Shown here: positions 16,035-23,451 of the stretch, piece by piece
Numbering within the stretch: position 1 is the first letter of the stretch
Layout of the letters: every line of letters starts with the position of its first letter
The notes under the pieces: generated by a model
What the model saw: only the letters and a program-made list of their open reading frames with translations
Told to the model about the DNA's origin: nothing
Databases searched by the model: none
DNA from: CBFGTV01 sp965652145
GTDB lineage: Bacteria; Bacillota; Clostridia; Peptostreptococcales; Natronincolaceae
Assembly (NCBI GenBank): GCA_965652145.1
Contig: CBFGTV010000048.1
Location: 1 to 25,420 of the forward strand
Reading direction: 5' to 3'
Length of the DNA stretch: 25,420 nt
Program-made: the position numbers and the translations under genes

Positions 16035-16753
16035 TGGATTTGGAGGAATTATTATATAGGGGCTGCCAGGAGCTGGAGATAGAAATAGAAAAAGAGATGG
16101 TTTTACAGTTAATTAAATATAAGGACATACTGCTGGAATGGAATCAGAAAATGAATTTAACAGCCATAGAGGAGCCCAAAGAAATTGTCATTAAACATTT
16201 TTTAGATTCCCTGACCTGCCTGATGACAAAGCAATTAACCAGTCAGGGAAGCTTGATTGATGTGGGAACAGGTGCGGGTTTTCCTGGAATCCCCTTAAAG
16301 GTACTTTTACCAGATTTAAAATTAACCCTGCTGGATGCTTTAAATAAAAGGATAAATTTTTTAAAGGAGGTTTCGGATCAGCTTAACCTTCAGGATATTA
16401 CCTTTTTACATGGCAGGGCAGAGGATTACGGACAAAATAAGGAGCATCGTGAACAATATGATTTCGCAGTGGCCAGAGCCGTTGCTTCAATGAATGTACT
16501 GGCCGAATATTGCCTGCCCTTTGTTAAGATAGGCGGATATTTTATTTGTCAAAAGGGGCCTCAGCTGTCAGCGGAATTAACGGAGGCTAAAAGGGCCCTT
16601 TCAGTTTTAGGGGGTAATGTAGTGGATGAAATGACTATTCCATTGCCCTTCAGTGATATTAAGCATCGAATTGTGGTGATAGAAAAGGTTAGGCAAACTC
16701 CGACAAAATATCCAAGAAAAGCAGGAAAACCAAGTAAAGAACCTATAATATAA
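16034..16753 (+). CDS. rsmG: 16S rRNA (guanine-527-N7) methyltransferase RsmG
   Basis: RsmG (GidB) methylates N7 of G527 in 16S rRNA using S-adenosylmethionine. The 239-residue protein has the N-terminal helical lead 'LLEWNQKMNLTAI' (33-45), the SAM-binding loop IDVGTGAGFPGIP at 75-87, 'LDALNKRINFL' for the ribose acidic residue, and 'FAVARAVASMNVLAEY' further on. Loss of this enzyme is known to give low-level streptomycin resistance in other bacteria. It begins within the stop codon of mnmG and uses a GGGGAGAG ribosome site inside the mnmG end. The short C-terminal tail is basic and variable. Confidence 0.97.
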   Translation: MDLEELLYRGCQELEIEIEKEMVLQLIKYKDILLEWNQKMNLTAIEEPKEIVIKHFLDSLTCLMTKQLTSQGSLIDVGTGAGFPGIPLKVLLPDLKLTLLDALNKRINFLKEVSDQLNLQDITFLHGRAEDYGQNKEHREQYDFAVARAVASMNVLAEYCLPFVKIGGYFICQKGPQLSAELTEAKRALSVLGGNVVDEMTIPLPFSDIKHRIVVIEKVRQTPTKYPRKAGKPSKEPII

Positions 16754-16873
16754 GGGAAAAGGGTAGTTTTTTGTAAAACGAAAATTAGAATTAAGCCCCT
16801 TTTATTGCAGGACTCAACTTTTTTTTATCGAATATTTATAATTGAATTCATGAAGAAGTGAGGGATAAAATCC

Positions 16874-17671
16874 ATGAATACTGCCGAAAAACAAGTGATT
16901 GAAATCGCCATTAATAATATTATTCCTAATCCATATCAGCCCCGAAAAGCCTTTACGAAAATCAGCCTTGAGGAATTAAGCCAATCTATAAAAGCCTATG
17001 GTATTTTACAGCCCATCAGCGTTAGACAAATTGGAGAAGAAAAATATGAGCTGATAGCTGGTGAAAGACGATTGAAGGCAGCCAAACTGGCTAACTTGAA
17101 TAGTATTCCAGCCATTGTACATCGTGATTATAACGACAAGGATTCTGCAGTTTTGGCCATTATAGAAAATTTGCAGCGGGAGGATTTAAACTTTCTGGAA
17201 GAGGCAGAGGGCTATCAAAACTTAATTCAGGACCATGGATTCACCCAGCAGGAATTGGCACTTCAAATCGGAAAAAATCAATCGACAATTGCTAATAAGC
17301 TTCGAATTCTTCGTTTAAGGCAAGATATTAAAAACATGTTATTGGAGCATAATTTAACGGAAAGGCATGCTAGGGCCCTGTTAAAGCTGCCGGACGACGA
17401 TTTAAGAAAGATTGCCCTGGAAAAAATCATTAAATATGATTATAATGTTAAACGAACGGAAGAAATTATCCAAGGGCTATTAGAGGAAATAGGGAAAGAA
17501 AAGGAGCCAAAGGCCAGTCAAAAAATACGAAGCTTTATGAATTATAGAATTTATATCAATACAATCAAGCAAGCCTATGAAGCCATTAAGGATAAACAGG
17601 AAAAGGCAGAATTTAATCAAATAGATAAAGGTGATTACATAGAGGTAACTGTGAAAATACCAAAAAACTAA
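16874..17671 (+). CDS. noc: Nucleoid occlusion protein Noc (ParB family)
   Basis: A 265-residue ParB-family CTP-binding DNA clamp. Visible parts: ParB N domain with PNPYQPRKAF (18-27), the CTP-binding GERRLKAAKLA (64-74), ENLQREDLN (98-106), then a helix-turn-helix. At the four positions reported to switch ParB to Noc specificity (Caulobacter ParB 173, 179, 184, 201), this protein has Gln136, Lys142, Arg147 and Arg164; Noc has Gln, Lys, Lys, Arg and ParB has Arg, Thr, Ala, Gly. That, with the rsmG-noc-soj-spo0J order, supports Noc over a second ParB. It lacks the N-terminal amphipathic membrane-binding helix of Bacillus Noc: the ParB domain starts within 20 residues. GTGAGGG precedes the ATG. 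Confidence 0.88.
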   Translation: MNTAEKQVIEIAINNIIPNPYQPRKAFTKISLEELSQSIKAYGILQPISVRQIGEEKYELIAGERRLKAAKLANLNSIPAIVHRDYNDKDSAVLAIIENLQREDLNFLEEAEGYQNLIQDHGFTQQELALQIGKNQSTIANKLRILRLRQDIKNMLLEHNLTERHARALLKLPDDDLRKIALEKIIKYDYNVKRTEEIIQGLLEEIGKEKEPKASQKIRSFMNYRIYINTIKQAYEAIKDKQEKAEFNQIDKGDYIEVTVKIPKN

Positions 17672-17680
17672 ATAATATTA

Positions 17681-17713
17681 AAAAAGATTACTAGGGGGGA
17701 TAGTAATCTTTTT
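17681..17713. terminator. Bidirectional terminator between noc and the GDT1-type gene
   Basis: A 13-bp perfect stem (17681-17693 with 17701-17713, core AGATTACTA/TAGTAATCT) with a loop of mostly G has A-runs on the left and T-runs on the right, so it can end transcription of noc (plus) and of the convergent gene (minus). Confidence 0.9.
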
Positions 17714-17719
17714 TTATTA

Positions 17720-17989
17720 TTATAGCTTTCCTAGCAATGTTAAACAGCCTATAATGATAAAAACTACCCCAGCAGCCATCTGAAGGTAATGGGGGTTAAT
17801 AAATTTATTAAGATAAGTGGCGGCTAAAACCCCCACCAGGGAGCTCATAATTAAGGCTAAGGAAGAACCAATGAAGACGGGCCAAACTGATTTAGATTGA
17901 GAGGCCAATAGCATTGTCTGAATTTGAGTTTTATCGCCTAGCTCTGCTAAAAAAACAATGACAAAGGTGGTAAAAATAATTTTAAGCAT
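17720..17989 (-). CDS. Single-repeat TMEM165/GDT1 (UPF0016) family membrane protein, putative Mn/Ca exporter
   Basis: An 89-residue, three-segment membrane protein (about 1-20, 34-60, 68-88) with the family's signature ELGDKTQ at 16-22 in the first segment; these acidic residues coordinate the transported cation. The UPF0016/GDT1 family includes manganese exporters of bacteria (MneA/MntX-like) and Golgi Mn/Ca transporters. Most members have two such repeats; half-size members pair as two different subunits. Only one half is present here, so it must work as a homodimer or with a partner elsewhere. AGGAGG precedes the ATG. No yybP-ykoY (manganese) riboswitch is recognised in its leader. A weak promoter (TTGTTG-16-TATAAA, 18014-18041) is possible. 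Confidence 0.85.
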   Translation of the reverse strand: MLKIIFTTFVIVFLAELGDKTQIQTMLLASQSKSVWPVFIGSSLALIMSSLVGVLAATYLNKFINPHYLQMAAGVVFIIIGCLTLLGKL

Positions 17990-18061
17990 ATGTTTGCCTC
18001 CTATTTAAGCTGGTTTATATATTGAATTTAATTTGCAACAAGGAGTGCTTTTGAAAATTCA

Positions 18062-18083
18062 ATAGAACAAAACCTTGTTCTAT
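18062..18083. repeat. Perfect 9-bp inverted repeat in the GDT1-parA spacer
   Basis: ATAGAACAA (18062-18070) and TTGTTCTAT (18075-18083) are exact inverse copies around AACC. No T-run follows on either strand, so an operator for a dimeric regulator is more likely than a terminator. It is not parS, a LexA box or an MntR box by sequence. The rest of the 17990-18270 spacer is AT-rich without a gene. Confidence 0.5.
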
Positions 18084-18139
18084 ACTATGTATGTTGTTGA
18101 GAAATTAGAAATAACTATAAAAAATTACACTATAAAATA

Positions 18140-18170
18140 ATACATACGAAGATGGTAGTATCTTTTTTTT
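18140..18170 (+). terminator. Possible weak terminator/attenuator upstream of parA
   Basis: ATAC-TAC (18140-18147, one bulged A) can pair with GTAGTAT (18155-18161) over a 7-base loop, followed by C and eight T. No gene precedes it on the plus strand, so if real it would act on a leader transcript 100 bases ahead of parA. Confidence 0.3.
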
Positions 18171-18270
18171 CTGATTATTGATAAAATATGAATTAACATG
18201 AAATAACGATGATAAAATTTTAAATTATACAAAATATCTTGATTATAGGAAACCAAAGGGAGTGTTTGTC

Positions 18271-19044
18271 TTGGCTAAGGTGATTGCTGTATTTAATCAA
18301 AAAGGTGGTGTTGGTAAAACAACGACCAATGTGAATTTAAGTGCATGTATCGCTCAAAAGGGTAAAAAAATATGCATAATTGACATTGATCCTCAAGGAA
18401 ACACCACCAGTGGCTTTGGCATTGACAAAGGGAATCTTACCTATAGCATTTATGATGTAATTGTCAATGAAGTAGATTTAAAGTCAGCCATTTTAGAGAC
18501 CCAATATGATAATTTGCATATTGTTCCCTCCAGTGTACAACTGGCAGGGGCAGAAATTGAGCTGGCCTCTGTAAATAATCGAGAAATCAAATTAAGACAA
18601 TCGATTGATACCATCCGAGCAGATTATGACTATATATTTATCGATTGTCCACCTTCCCTGGGACTACTAACAATCAATTCCCTGGCTGCCGTTGATAGTG
18701 TTCTAATCCCTATTCAGTGTGAATATTATGCCCTTGAAGGGGTAAGTCAGCTTATGAATACAATTCAGCTGGTTAAACGAAGCCTTAACCCCAATTTAGA
18801 AATTCAGGGGGTTGTTTTAAGTATGTTTGACGGCAGAACGAATCTATCGATTCAAGTGGTAGATGAAGTGAAAAATTATTTTAGAGGTAAGGTTTATACT
18901 ACAATTATTCCCAGGAACGTGAGGCTAGCCGAAGCACCGAGCTTTGGACAACCTGTAATCTACTATGATGAAAAGTCTAAGGGGGCAGAGGCCTATATTG
19001 AATTGGCCGAGGAATTTTTAGATTTAGAGGAGGATGTGATATAG
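18271..19044 (+). CDS. soj: Chromosome partitioning ATPase ParA (Soj)
   Basis: ParA/Soj is a Walker-type ATPase that binds DNA as an ATP-dependent dimer, moves ParB-parS complexes and, in Bacillus, regulates DnaA. The 257-residue protein has the deviant Walker A KGGVGKTT at 11-18 (signature Lys11), DIDPQGN at 38-44, and 'FIDCPPSLG' as Walker B. Length matches chromosomal Soj. The start is TTG at 18271, eight bases after AAAGGGAG; the in-frame GTG at 18262 overlaps that site and is rejected. Its TAG stop is followed immediately by the ATG of parB, so the two are one translational unit, with a perfect parS site 35 bases past parB. Confidence 0.96.
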   Translation: MAKVIAVFNQKGGVGKTTTNVNLSACIAQKGKKICIIDIDPQGNTTSGFGIDKGNLTYSIYDVIVNEVDLKSAILETQYDNLHIVPSSVQLAGAEIELASVNNREIKLRQSIDTIRADYDYIFIDCPPSLGLLTINSLAAVDSVLIPIQCEYYALEGVSQLMNTIQLVKRSLNPNLEIQGVVLSMFDGRTNLSIQVVDEVKNYFRGKVYTTIIPRNVRLAEAPSFGQPVIYYDEKSKGAEAYIELAEEFLDLEEDVI

Positions 19045-19914
19045 ATGACGAAGGCAAAAAAGAGGGGCCTGGGAAAGGGGCTGGAGGCTTTAATTCCCCA
19101 GGTGGTAGAAATAGAAGCAAAAAGTTCTCAAAATGAGGAGGACAAGATTTATTCTTTAGATATAAATCATATTTATCCTAATATAGAACAGCCCAGAAGG
19201 GATTTTGATCGGGAAACTATTTTGGAATTGGCTAACTCGATTAAAGCCCATGGTTTTATTCAACCAATTATCGTATCGAAGGAGAAGGATGGTTATCAGA
19301 TTATTGCTGGTGAAAGACGCTGGAGGGCCGCCAAGGAGCTTCAATTAAAGGAAATTCCCTGTATCATTAGACAGTATGAGGCAAATAGGCTTCTAGAAAT
19401 TGCATTAATAGAAAACCTACAGCGGGAGGATTTAAGTGTCATTGAAGAGGCCCTTGCCTATAAAAAAATATTAGAGCAACATAATCTTACCCAGGAGCAG
19501 CTGGCTGAGGCCCTGGGAAAAAGCAGGCCCTACATAGCCAACACATTAAGACTGCTTCATCTAGATCAAAGGGTCATTGAAATGATCAAAAATAACCAAA
19601 TTACCAGTGGTCATGGACGGGTTTTATTGAGGGTAAATAATCAAGAAAAGCAATATCAACTGGCTCTTTATATTGAAAAGGCCGGGTTAAATGTCAGACA
19701 GGTGGAGGAATTGATTGCTTCCCAGAAAAATACCGTTAAGAAGAAGGAAAAAAAGCAAAAGTCCTATGAGCTGATGGAGCTGGAGGATAATCTTAAAAAG
19801 CTATTCGGAACCAAAGTAACCATTTCTAAGGGAGCTAAAAAAGGAAAAATTGAGATTGAATACTATAATGAGGATGATTTGGAGAGAATTATTGAGATAT
19901 TAGATAAAAGATAG
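19045..19914 (+). CDS. spo0J: Chromosome partitioning protein ParB (Spo0J)
   Basis: ParB is a CTP-dependent sliding clamp that loads at parS, spreads, and organises the origin with SMC. The 289-residue protein begins with RGLGKGLEALIP (7-18), the N-terminal motif that stimulates the ParA ATPase. Then come 'NIEQPRRDF', the CTP-binding GERRWRAAKEL (89-99), ENLQREDLS and the helix-turn-helix with KSRPYIANTLRLL (159-171). The four specificity positions are Arg161, Thr167, His172 and Gly189, the ParB pattern (Arg, Thr, variable, Gly), unlike the Noc paralogue 1.4 kb upstream. The start abuts the soj stop; a GAGGAGG ribosome site is inside soj. Confidence 0.96.
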   Translation: MTKAKKRGLGKGLEALIPQVVEIEAKSSQNEEDKIYSLDINHIYPNIEQPRRDFDRETILELANSIKAHGFIQPIIVSKEKDGYQIIAGERRWRAAKELQLKEIPCIIRQYEANRLLEIALIENLQREDLSVIEEALAYKKILEQHNLTQEQLAEALGKSRPYIANTLRLLHLDQRVIEMIKNNQITSGHGRVLLRVNNQEKQYQLALYIEKAGLNVRQVEELIASQKNTVKKKEKKQKSYELMELEDNLKKLFGTKVTISKGAKKGKIEIEYYNEDDLERIIEILDKR

Positions 19915-19949
19915 GTTTAAGTATATTTCTTAATAATTTTAATAGGGCT

Positions 19950-19965
19950 TGTTTCACGTGAAACA
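19950..19965. promoter_or_regulatory. parS centromere site
   Basis: TGTTTCACGTGAAACA is a perfect 16-base palindrome identical to the consensus parS bound by Bacillus Spo0J. It lies 35 bases after the parB stop and 100 bases before the next gene. No second exact copy was found elsewhere in the window. Confidence 0.97.
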
Positions 19966-20064
19966 CACAAAACAGAGGCCGCCATTTAATTAGTGACAAT
20001 ACAAAAAAATGATGAATATAGTATAACAGTAATAAGAGATCCGTTGAAAGAGAGGGGAAAATGG

Positions 20065-21210
20065 GTGATTTATTTAGACAATGCCGCCACCAGTTACCCA
20101 AAGCCGGAAGCTGTTTATAATGCTATAATAGGGCAAATGAAGGAAGCCGGGGCAAATCCCGGCCGATCAGGACATAAGATGGCCCTTGAGGCAGGGAGAC
20201 AAATTTTTACTGCCAGGGAAAACATTGCTAAATTATTTAATATTGAAAATCCCATGCAGATAGTCTTTACGGGAAATGCCACCGAATCTCTGAATTTGGC
20301 TATTAAAGGAGTTTTAAAGGCAAATGACCATGTCATTACCACCAGTATGGAGCATAATTCAGTGTTACGTCCAATCAAGGCCCTAGAAAGCCTTGGAGTG
20401 GAAAACACGATTGTTCAATGTGATTCAATGGGAAAATTAGAGGCTAAGGACATAAAAAATGCCATTAAAAAAAATACCAGGCTTATTGTTATGACCCATG
20501 CTTCAAATATAACAGGTACCTTGATGCCCCTTGAGGAGGTGGGTCAAATTGCCAGAGAAAATAATATTCTTTTTCTGGTGGATGGTGCTCAAACAGCAGG
20601 AGTCTATGAAATAGATGTTCAGCGCTTCAACATAGATTTACTTGCCTTACCAGGCCATAAGGGCTTGATGGGACCCCAGGGAACTGGCATACTCTATATC
20701 AGAGAAGGGGTAGAGGTTATGCATTTTAAAGAGGGAGGGACTGGAAGCAGGTCTGAAGAATTAATTCAGCCAGAAATAATGCCTGACCGATATGAAAGCG
20801 GCACTCCAAATTCCCCTGGAATTGCAGGTCTATCCAAGGGGGTAGAGTTTATTTTATCTGAAGGCCTGGATTCCATCAGGAAGCATGAGGAAGCCATCAC
20901 TCAATACTTTATTGATGAGCTAAAAAAAATTGATGGAGTCAAAATATATGGTCCTCAGAACAGTAAAGAACAAGCCGCAGTCGTGTCAATTAATATTAGG
21001 AACGAGGATTCCTCTGAAATTGCATACATTTTAGATCGGGTATACAATATTGCCGTTAGACCGGGGTTACATTGTGCCCCCTATGCCCACAAAACGATAG
21101 GAACCTTTGAACAGGGAACTGTACGCTTTAGCTTTGGATATTTTACAAAGAGAGAAGAGCTTGAGCAGACGATTATTGCCATCAAAGAAATTTGTAATCA
21201 ATTGGTTTAA
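20065..21210 (+). CDS. Cysteine desulfurase family protein (class V aminotransferase fold)
   Basis: A 381-residue PLP enzyme of fold type I, class V. It starts MIYLDNAATSYPKP, with His97 in SMEHNSVLRP, the cofactor-binding aspartate in VDGAQTAG (Asp173), the PLP-binding lysine in LPGHKGLMGPQGTG (Lys199) and an active-site cysteine in RPGLHCAPYAHKT (Cys337). These match the SufS/CsdA-like group that removes sulfur (or selenium) from cysteine to give a persulfide. No Fe-S scaffold or tRNA-thiolation gene is adjacent, so its sulfur acceptor is unknown. The GTG at 20065 is chosen because GAGAGGGG precedes it and homologues start at this point; the frame is open upstream to 19993 without a ribosome site. 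Confidence 0.88.
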   Translation: MIYLDNAATSYPKPEAVYNAIIGQMKEAGANPGRSGHKMALEAGRQIFTARENIAKLFNIENPMQIVFTGNATESLNLAIKGVLKANDHVITTSMEHNSVLRPIKALESLGVENTIVQCDSMGKLEAKDIKNAIKKNTRLIVMTHASNITGTLMPLEEVGQIARENNILFLVDGAQTAGVYEIDVQRFNIDLLALPGHKGLMGPQGTGILYIREGVEVMHFKEGGTGSRSEELIQPEIMPDRYESGTPNSPGIAGLSKGVEFILSEGLDSIRKHEEAITQYFIDELKKIDGVKIYGPQNSKEQAAVVSINIRNEDSSEIAYILDRVYNIAVRPGLHCAPYAHKTIGTFEQGTVRFSFGYFTKREELEQTIIAIKEICNQLV

Positions 21211-21221
21211 TGATTCATATT

Positions 21222-21279
21222 CTCCCATTTAAAGCTGTAGGCAATTCAATTGTCTTACAGCTTAAGTGGGAGTTTTTTT
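21222..21279 (+). terminator. Rho-independent terminator after the cysteine desulfurase family gene
   Basis: A long imperfect stem: CTCCCA...AGCTGTA pairs with TACAGCT...GTGGGAG, with an inner CAATT/AATTG pairing, then seven T. It isolates the upstream gene from the DUF4446 gene. Confidence 0.9.
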
Positions 21280-21343
21280 ATGGGGGGCTTAGGTCAGTGG
21301 CACGACCTTTTATGTTACTCTACGATTATTTATATAATTTAGC

Positions 21344-21373
21344 TTGAAGGAAAATACAAAAACATAGTAGAAT
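21344..21373 (+). promoter_or_regulatory. Possible promoter of the DUF4446-lipid kinase pair
   Basis: TTGAAG (21344-21349), 18 bases, TAGAAT (21368-21373), downstream of the terminator and about 80 bases before the chosen start. The -35 matches four of six and the -10 five of six, so this is tentative. Confidence 0.4.
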
Positions 21374-21455
21374 TATAATAGTTATCCAACTATCCAACCG
21401 ATTTCAAATAAGCCTTAAATGTTTCACCATGCAGTTGAGAGAAGGGAGAAATGAT

Positions 21456-22004
21456 ATGCAGGGGTTAGTTACCTTTATTGAACAATATAGTATACCTATT
21501 ATCATTGCTTGCTGCTTAATGAACATATTACTTGTTTTGCTGCTAAGCATTAATTATGGTATTACTGCCAGTTTAAGAGATAAGTATAAAAAATTAGTAA
21601 AGGGCACCAATGGTAAAAATATTGAGGGAATCTTAATGGAGCACATGGAAAGGGTTGAGGCTGCTAAAGAAGAACAGGAGCGATTATATCGAAAACTGGA
21701 TATTTTAGAAAATAGAATGAGTTTTTGTGTACAAAAGGTAGGAATTATTCGATATAATGCTTTTCAGGACACCGGAAGTGACTTAAGCTATTCAATTGCC
21801 CTCTTAAATGCTAATAATGACGGTGTCATCATATCGGGAATTCATGGCAGAACGGAGACTATTTCTTATGCTAAGCCCGTTAAAGGCGGAGTATCTACTT
21901 ATCCTCTATCAGTAGAGGAGTTACAAGCCTTAGATAGGGCTAAGGAAAATGTTTTGGATCACATTGAGGTAAAGGGGTCAAGAAGTAATCGAGAGGTAAG
22001 TTAA
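21456..22004 (+). CDS. DUF4446 family membrane-anchored protein
   Basis: A 182-residue protein of unknown function. It has one N-terminal membrane segment (about residues 9-33, rich in Ile/Leu/Cys), a charged predicted coiled coil (about 55-88, 'HMERVEAAKEEQERLYRKL') and a conserved globular domain with VGIIRYNAF, DTGSDLSYSIALL and DGVIISGIHGR (about 95-140), the hallmark of DUF4446. Such genes are common near parAB in Clostridia, but no role is established that I know of. The ATG at 21456 has AAGGGAG seven bases upstream; the in-frame ATG at 21429 has none. The lipid kinase gene starts immediately after its stop, suggesting linked expression. Confidence 0.85.
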   Translation: MQGLVTFIEQYSIPIIIACCLMNILLVLLLSINYGITASLRDKYKKLVKGTNGKNIEGILMEHMERVEAAKEEQERLYRKLDILENRMSFCVQKVGIIRYNAFQDTGSDLSYSIALLNANNDGVIISGIHGRTETISYAKPVKGGVSTYPLSVEELQALDRAKENVLDHIEVKGSRSNREVS

Positions 22005-22883
22005 ATGGCTAATTTGTCGTATCTATTTATTGTAAATCCTGTTGCCGGAAAAAATAGAGGAAGTAAACTAATTCCTATCATAGAAGACTATTGCCGGGAA
22101 AAAGCTATAACATTTAAAATTGTTAAAACTGAGGAAATTGGTGGAGCTACAGCAATAATAAAGCAATATATTAAAGAATATTACGATATCTATATAGCAG
22201 TAGGCGGTGATGGAACGGTTAATGAAGTGGTTAATGGAATTGTAGAGAGTGATAAAATAATGGGTATTATCCCTTGTGGTACTGGAAATGACTTTGCAAA
22301 GTCATTGGGCATACCAAAGGACCCACTGGAAGCATTGAGTCAGATTATCAACGGAACACCCAGGTTAATTGATATAGGAAAGGTAAATAATCATTGGTTT
22401 ATCAATATTGCATCAATTGGACTAGATGCTGAAATAGCAGATTATACCAATCGGATAAAAGCTTTTTTTAATGGGGCCTATGCCTATATCATTGCCTTTA
22501 TTAAGGTCCTTTTTTGTTTTAAGCCTTTAGAGGTTCAATTTAAAGAGGGACAAAGGGTTTATTCTAAACAGGTTATGCTGGTGGCCATATGTAATGGAAG
22601 CTACTATGGAGGAGGAGCTAAAATTGCTCCTAATGCAATCCTGTCTGATGGTTATTTTGATGTTTGTATTGTAGAAAAAATGGCCAAGCTTAAGCTTTTG
22701 GTATTATTCCCCAGTGTTTTTAAGGGAAGGCATGAAGCCTTTAAGGAAGTCAAGATTTACCGAACAAAAAGTATGACCATTAAAGGAAAAGAACTGGTAA
22801 AATTAAATTTAGATGGAGAGATTATTAATATCTTCGATGCAACCTTTCAACTTATAGCTTTAAAATTTAAAATAATATGCTAA
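22005..22883 (+). CDS. Diacylglycerol kinase family lipid kinase (YegS/DgkB/BmrU type)
   Basis: A 292-residue soluble lipid kinase of the DAGK catalytic family. It has 'FIVNPVAGKNRG' at 8-19, the ATP-binding GGDGTVNEVVNG at 67-78 and PCGTGNDFAKSLG at 90-102, followed by the beta-sandwich domain with 'GGGAKIAPNAILSDGYFDV', where conserved acidic residues bind metal. Members phosphorylate diacylglycerol or related lipids; DgkB recycles diacylglycerol from lipoteichoic-acid synthesis. Which substrate applies here cannot be told from sequence. The ATG follows the DUF4446 stop without a gap, with GAGAGGTAAG in front, so both are co-transcribed. A terminator follows. Confidence 0.93.
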   Translation: MANLSYLFIVNPVAGKNRGSKLIPIIEDYCREKAITFKIVKTEEIGGATAIIKQYIKEYYDIYIAVGGDGTVNEVVNGIVESDKIMGIIPCGTGNDFAKSLGIPKDPLEALSQIINGTPRLIDIGKVNNHWFINIASIGLDAEIADYTNRIKAFFNGAYAYIIAFIKVLFCFKPLEVQFKEGQRVYSKQVMLVAICNGSYYGGGAKIAPNAILSDGYFDVCIVEKMAKLKLLVLFPSVFKGRHEAFKEVKIYRTKSMTIKGKELVKLNLDGEIINIFDATFQLIALKFKIIC

Positions 22884-22895
22884 AAGAATGAAAGT

Positions 22896-22932
22896 ACAGT
22901 AGATCAGTATTAAATTGACTACTGTTTTTTTT
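22896..22932 (+). terminator. Rho-independent terminator after the lipid kinase gene
   Basis: ACAGTAG (22896-22902) pairs with CTACTGT (22919-22925), with a possible inner TCA/TGA pairing, and is followed by eight T. Confidence 0.8.
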
Positions 22933-23095
22933 ATTTAAATATAGATAATTGAATCAATACAGTATAGAGAAATTTCAACAAGAATTGGTACTCCCACGAT
23001 TACTTCAACATAAAATGGTATGGTATTTAAATTTAACGTCATTGAAGGTATGAAACAGCCCTTTACTAGGAAAAATATAGTAAGGAGGTGTTGTT

Positions 23096-23356
23096 ATGAA
23101 AAGGGTAGCTGTACAGGATAATTTGGAATCGATCCGAGGAAGCTTAATCAAAAGGGGCTATCATGTAGTTTCCTTTGATTTTACAGGTCCTGTTGATGCT
23201 GTTATTTATACAGATCAGCACGGAGGCCTTGAAAACATCAACAATGGGGTAAACAGTAACGAAATGGGGGCGGTTTTAATTAATGGAAAGAACAAGGGGA
23301 TTGATGAAATCATCTACATTATAGAAAAAAGAAGATATGGAAGCCTGTTTAGCTGA
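23096..23356 (+). CDS. UPF0180 family protein (YkuS-like)
   Basis: An 86-residue protein resembling Bacillus YkuS: N-terminal 'VAVQDNLESIRGSLIKRGY' (4-22), a central 'PVDAVIYTD', then 'VLINGKNKGIDEIIYIIEKR' and a C-terminal aromatic-rich YGSLFS. The usual YkuS is shorter by about five residues in the middle; here a Gly/Asn-rich loop (43-55) is inserted. Function is unknown. It has its own strong ribosome site (AAGGAGGTG, seven bases upstream), stands alone between two terminators, and is followed by a very stable hairpin. The 163 bases before it hold no gene; no convincing sigma-A promoter was seen. Confidence 0.8.
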   Translation: MKRVAVQDNLESIRGSLIKRGYHVVSFDFTGPVDAVIYTDQHGGLENINNGVNSNEMGAVLINGKNKGIDEIIYIIEKRRYGSLFS

Positions 23357-23381
23357 GAATTTGAACAGGCTTAATACAGGC

Positions 23382-23431
23382 ATCCCCCCTCTGTTGTATA
23401 TTCCCATAATACAGCAGAGGGGGGATTTTTT
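23382..23431 (+). terminator. Strong rho-independent terminator after the YkuS-like gene
   Basis: ATCCCCCCTCTG (23382-23393) pairs exactly with CAGAGGGGGGAT (23414-23425); TGTAT/ATACA extends the stem after one mismatch. A run of T follows. It also separates the gene from the convergent yyaC. Confidence 0.93.
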
Positions 23432-23451
23432 ATCTGCATTCTGATTTAAGG

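Noticed and set aside
17990..18060. Manganese (yybP-ykoY) riboswitch ahead of the GDT1-type gene
   Set aside because: The conserved paired elements and loop motifs of that riboswitch are not found in the leader; only AT-rich sequence and a ribosome site are present.
21291..21315. Small hairpin AGGTC/GACCT followed by TTTT
   Set aside because: Only five base pairs, and a much stronger terminator lies directly upstream; likely chance.
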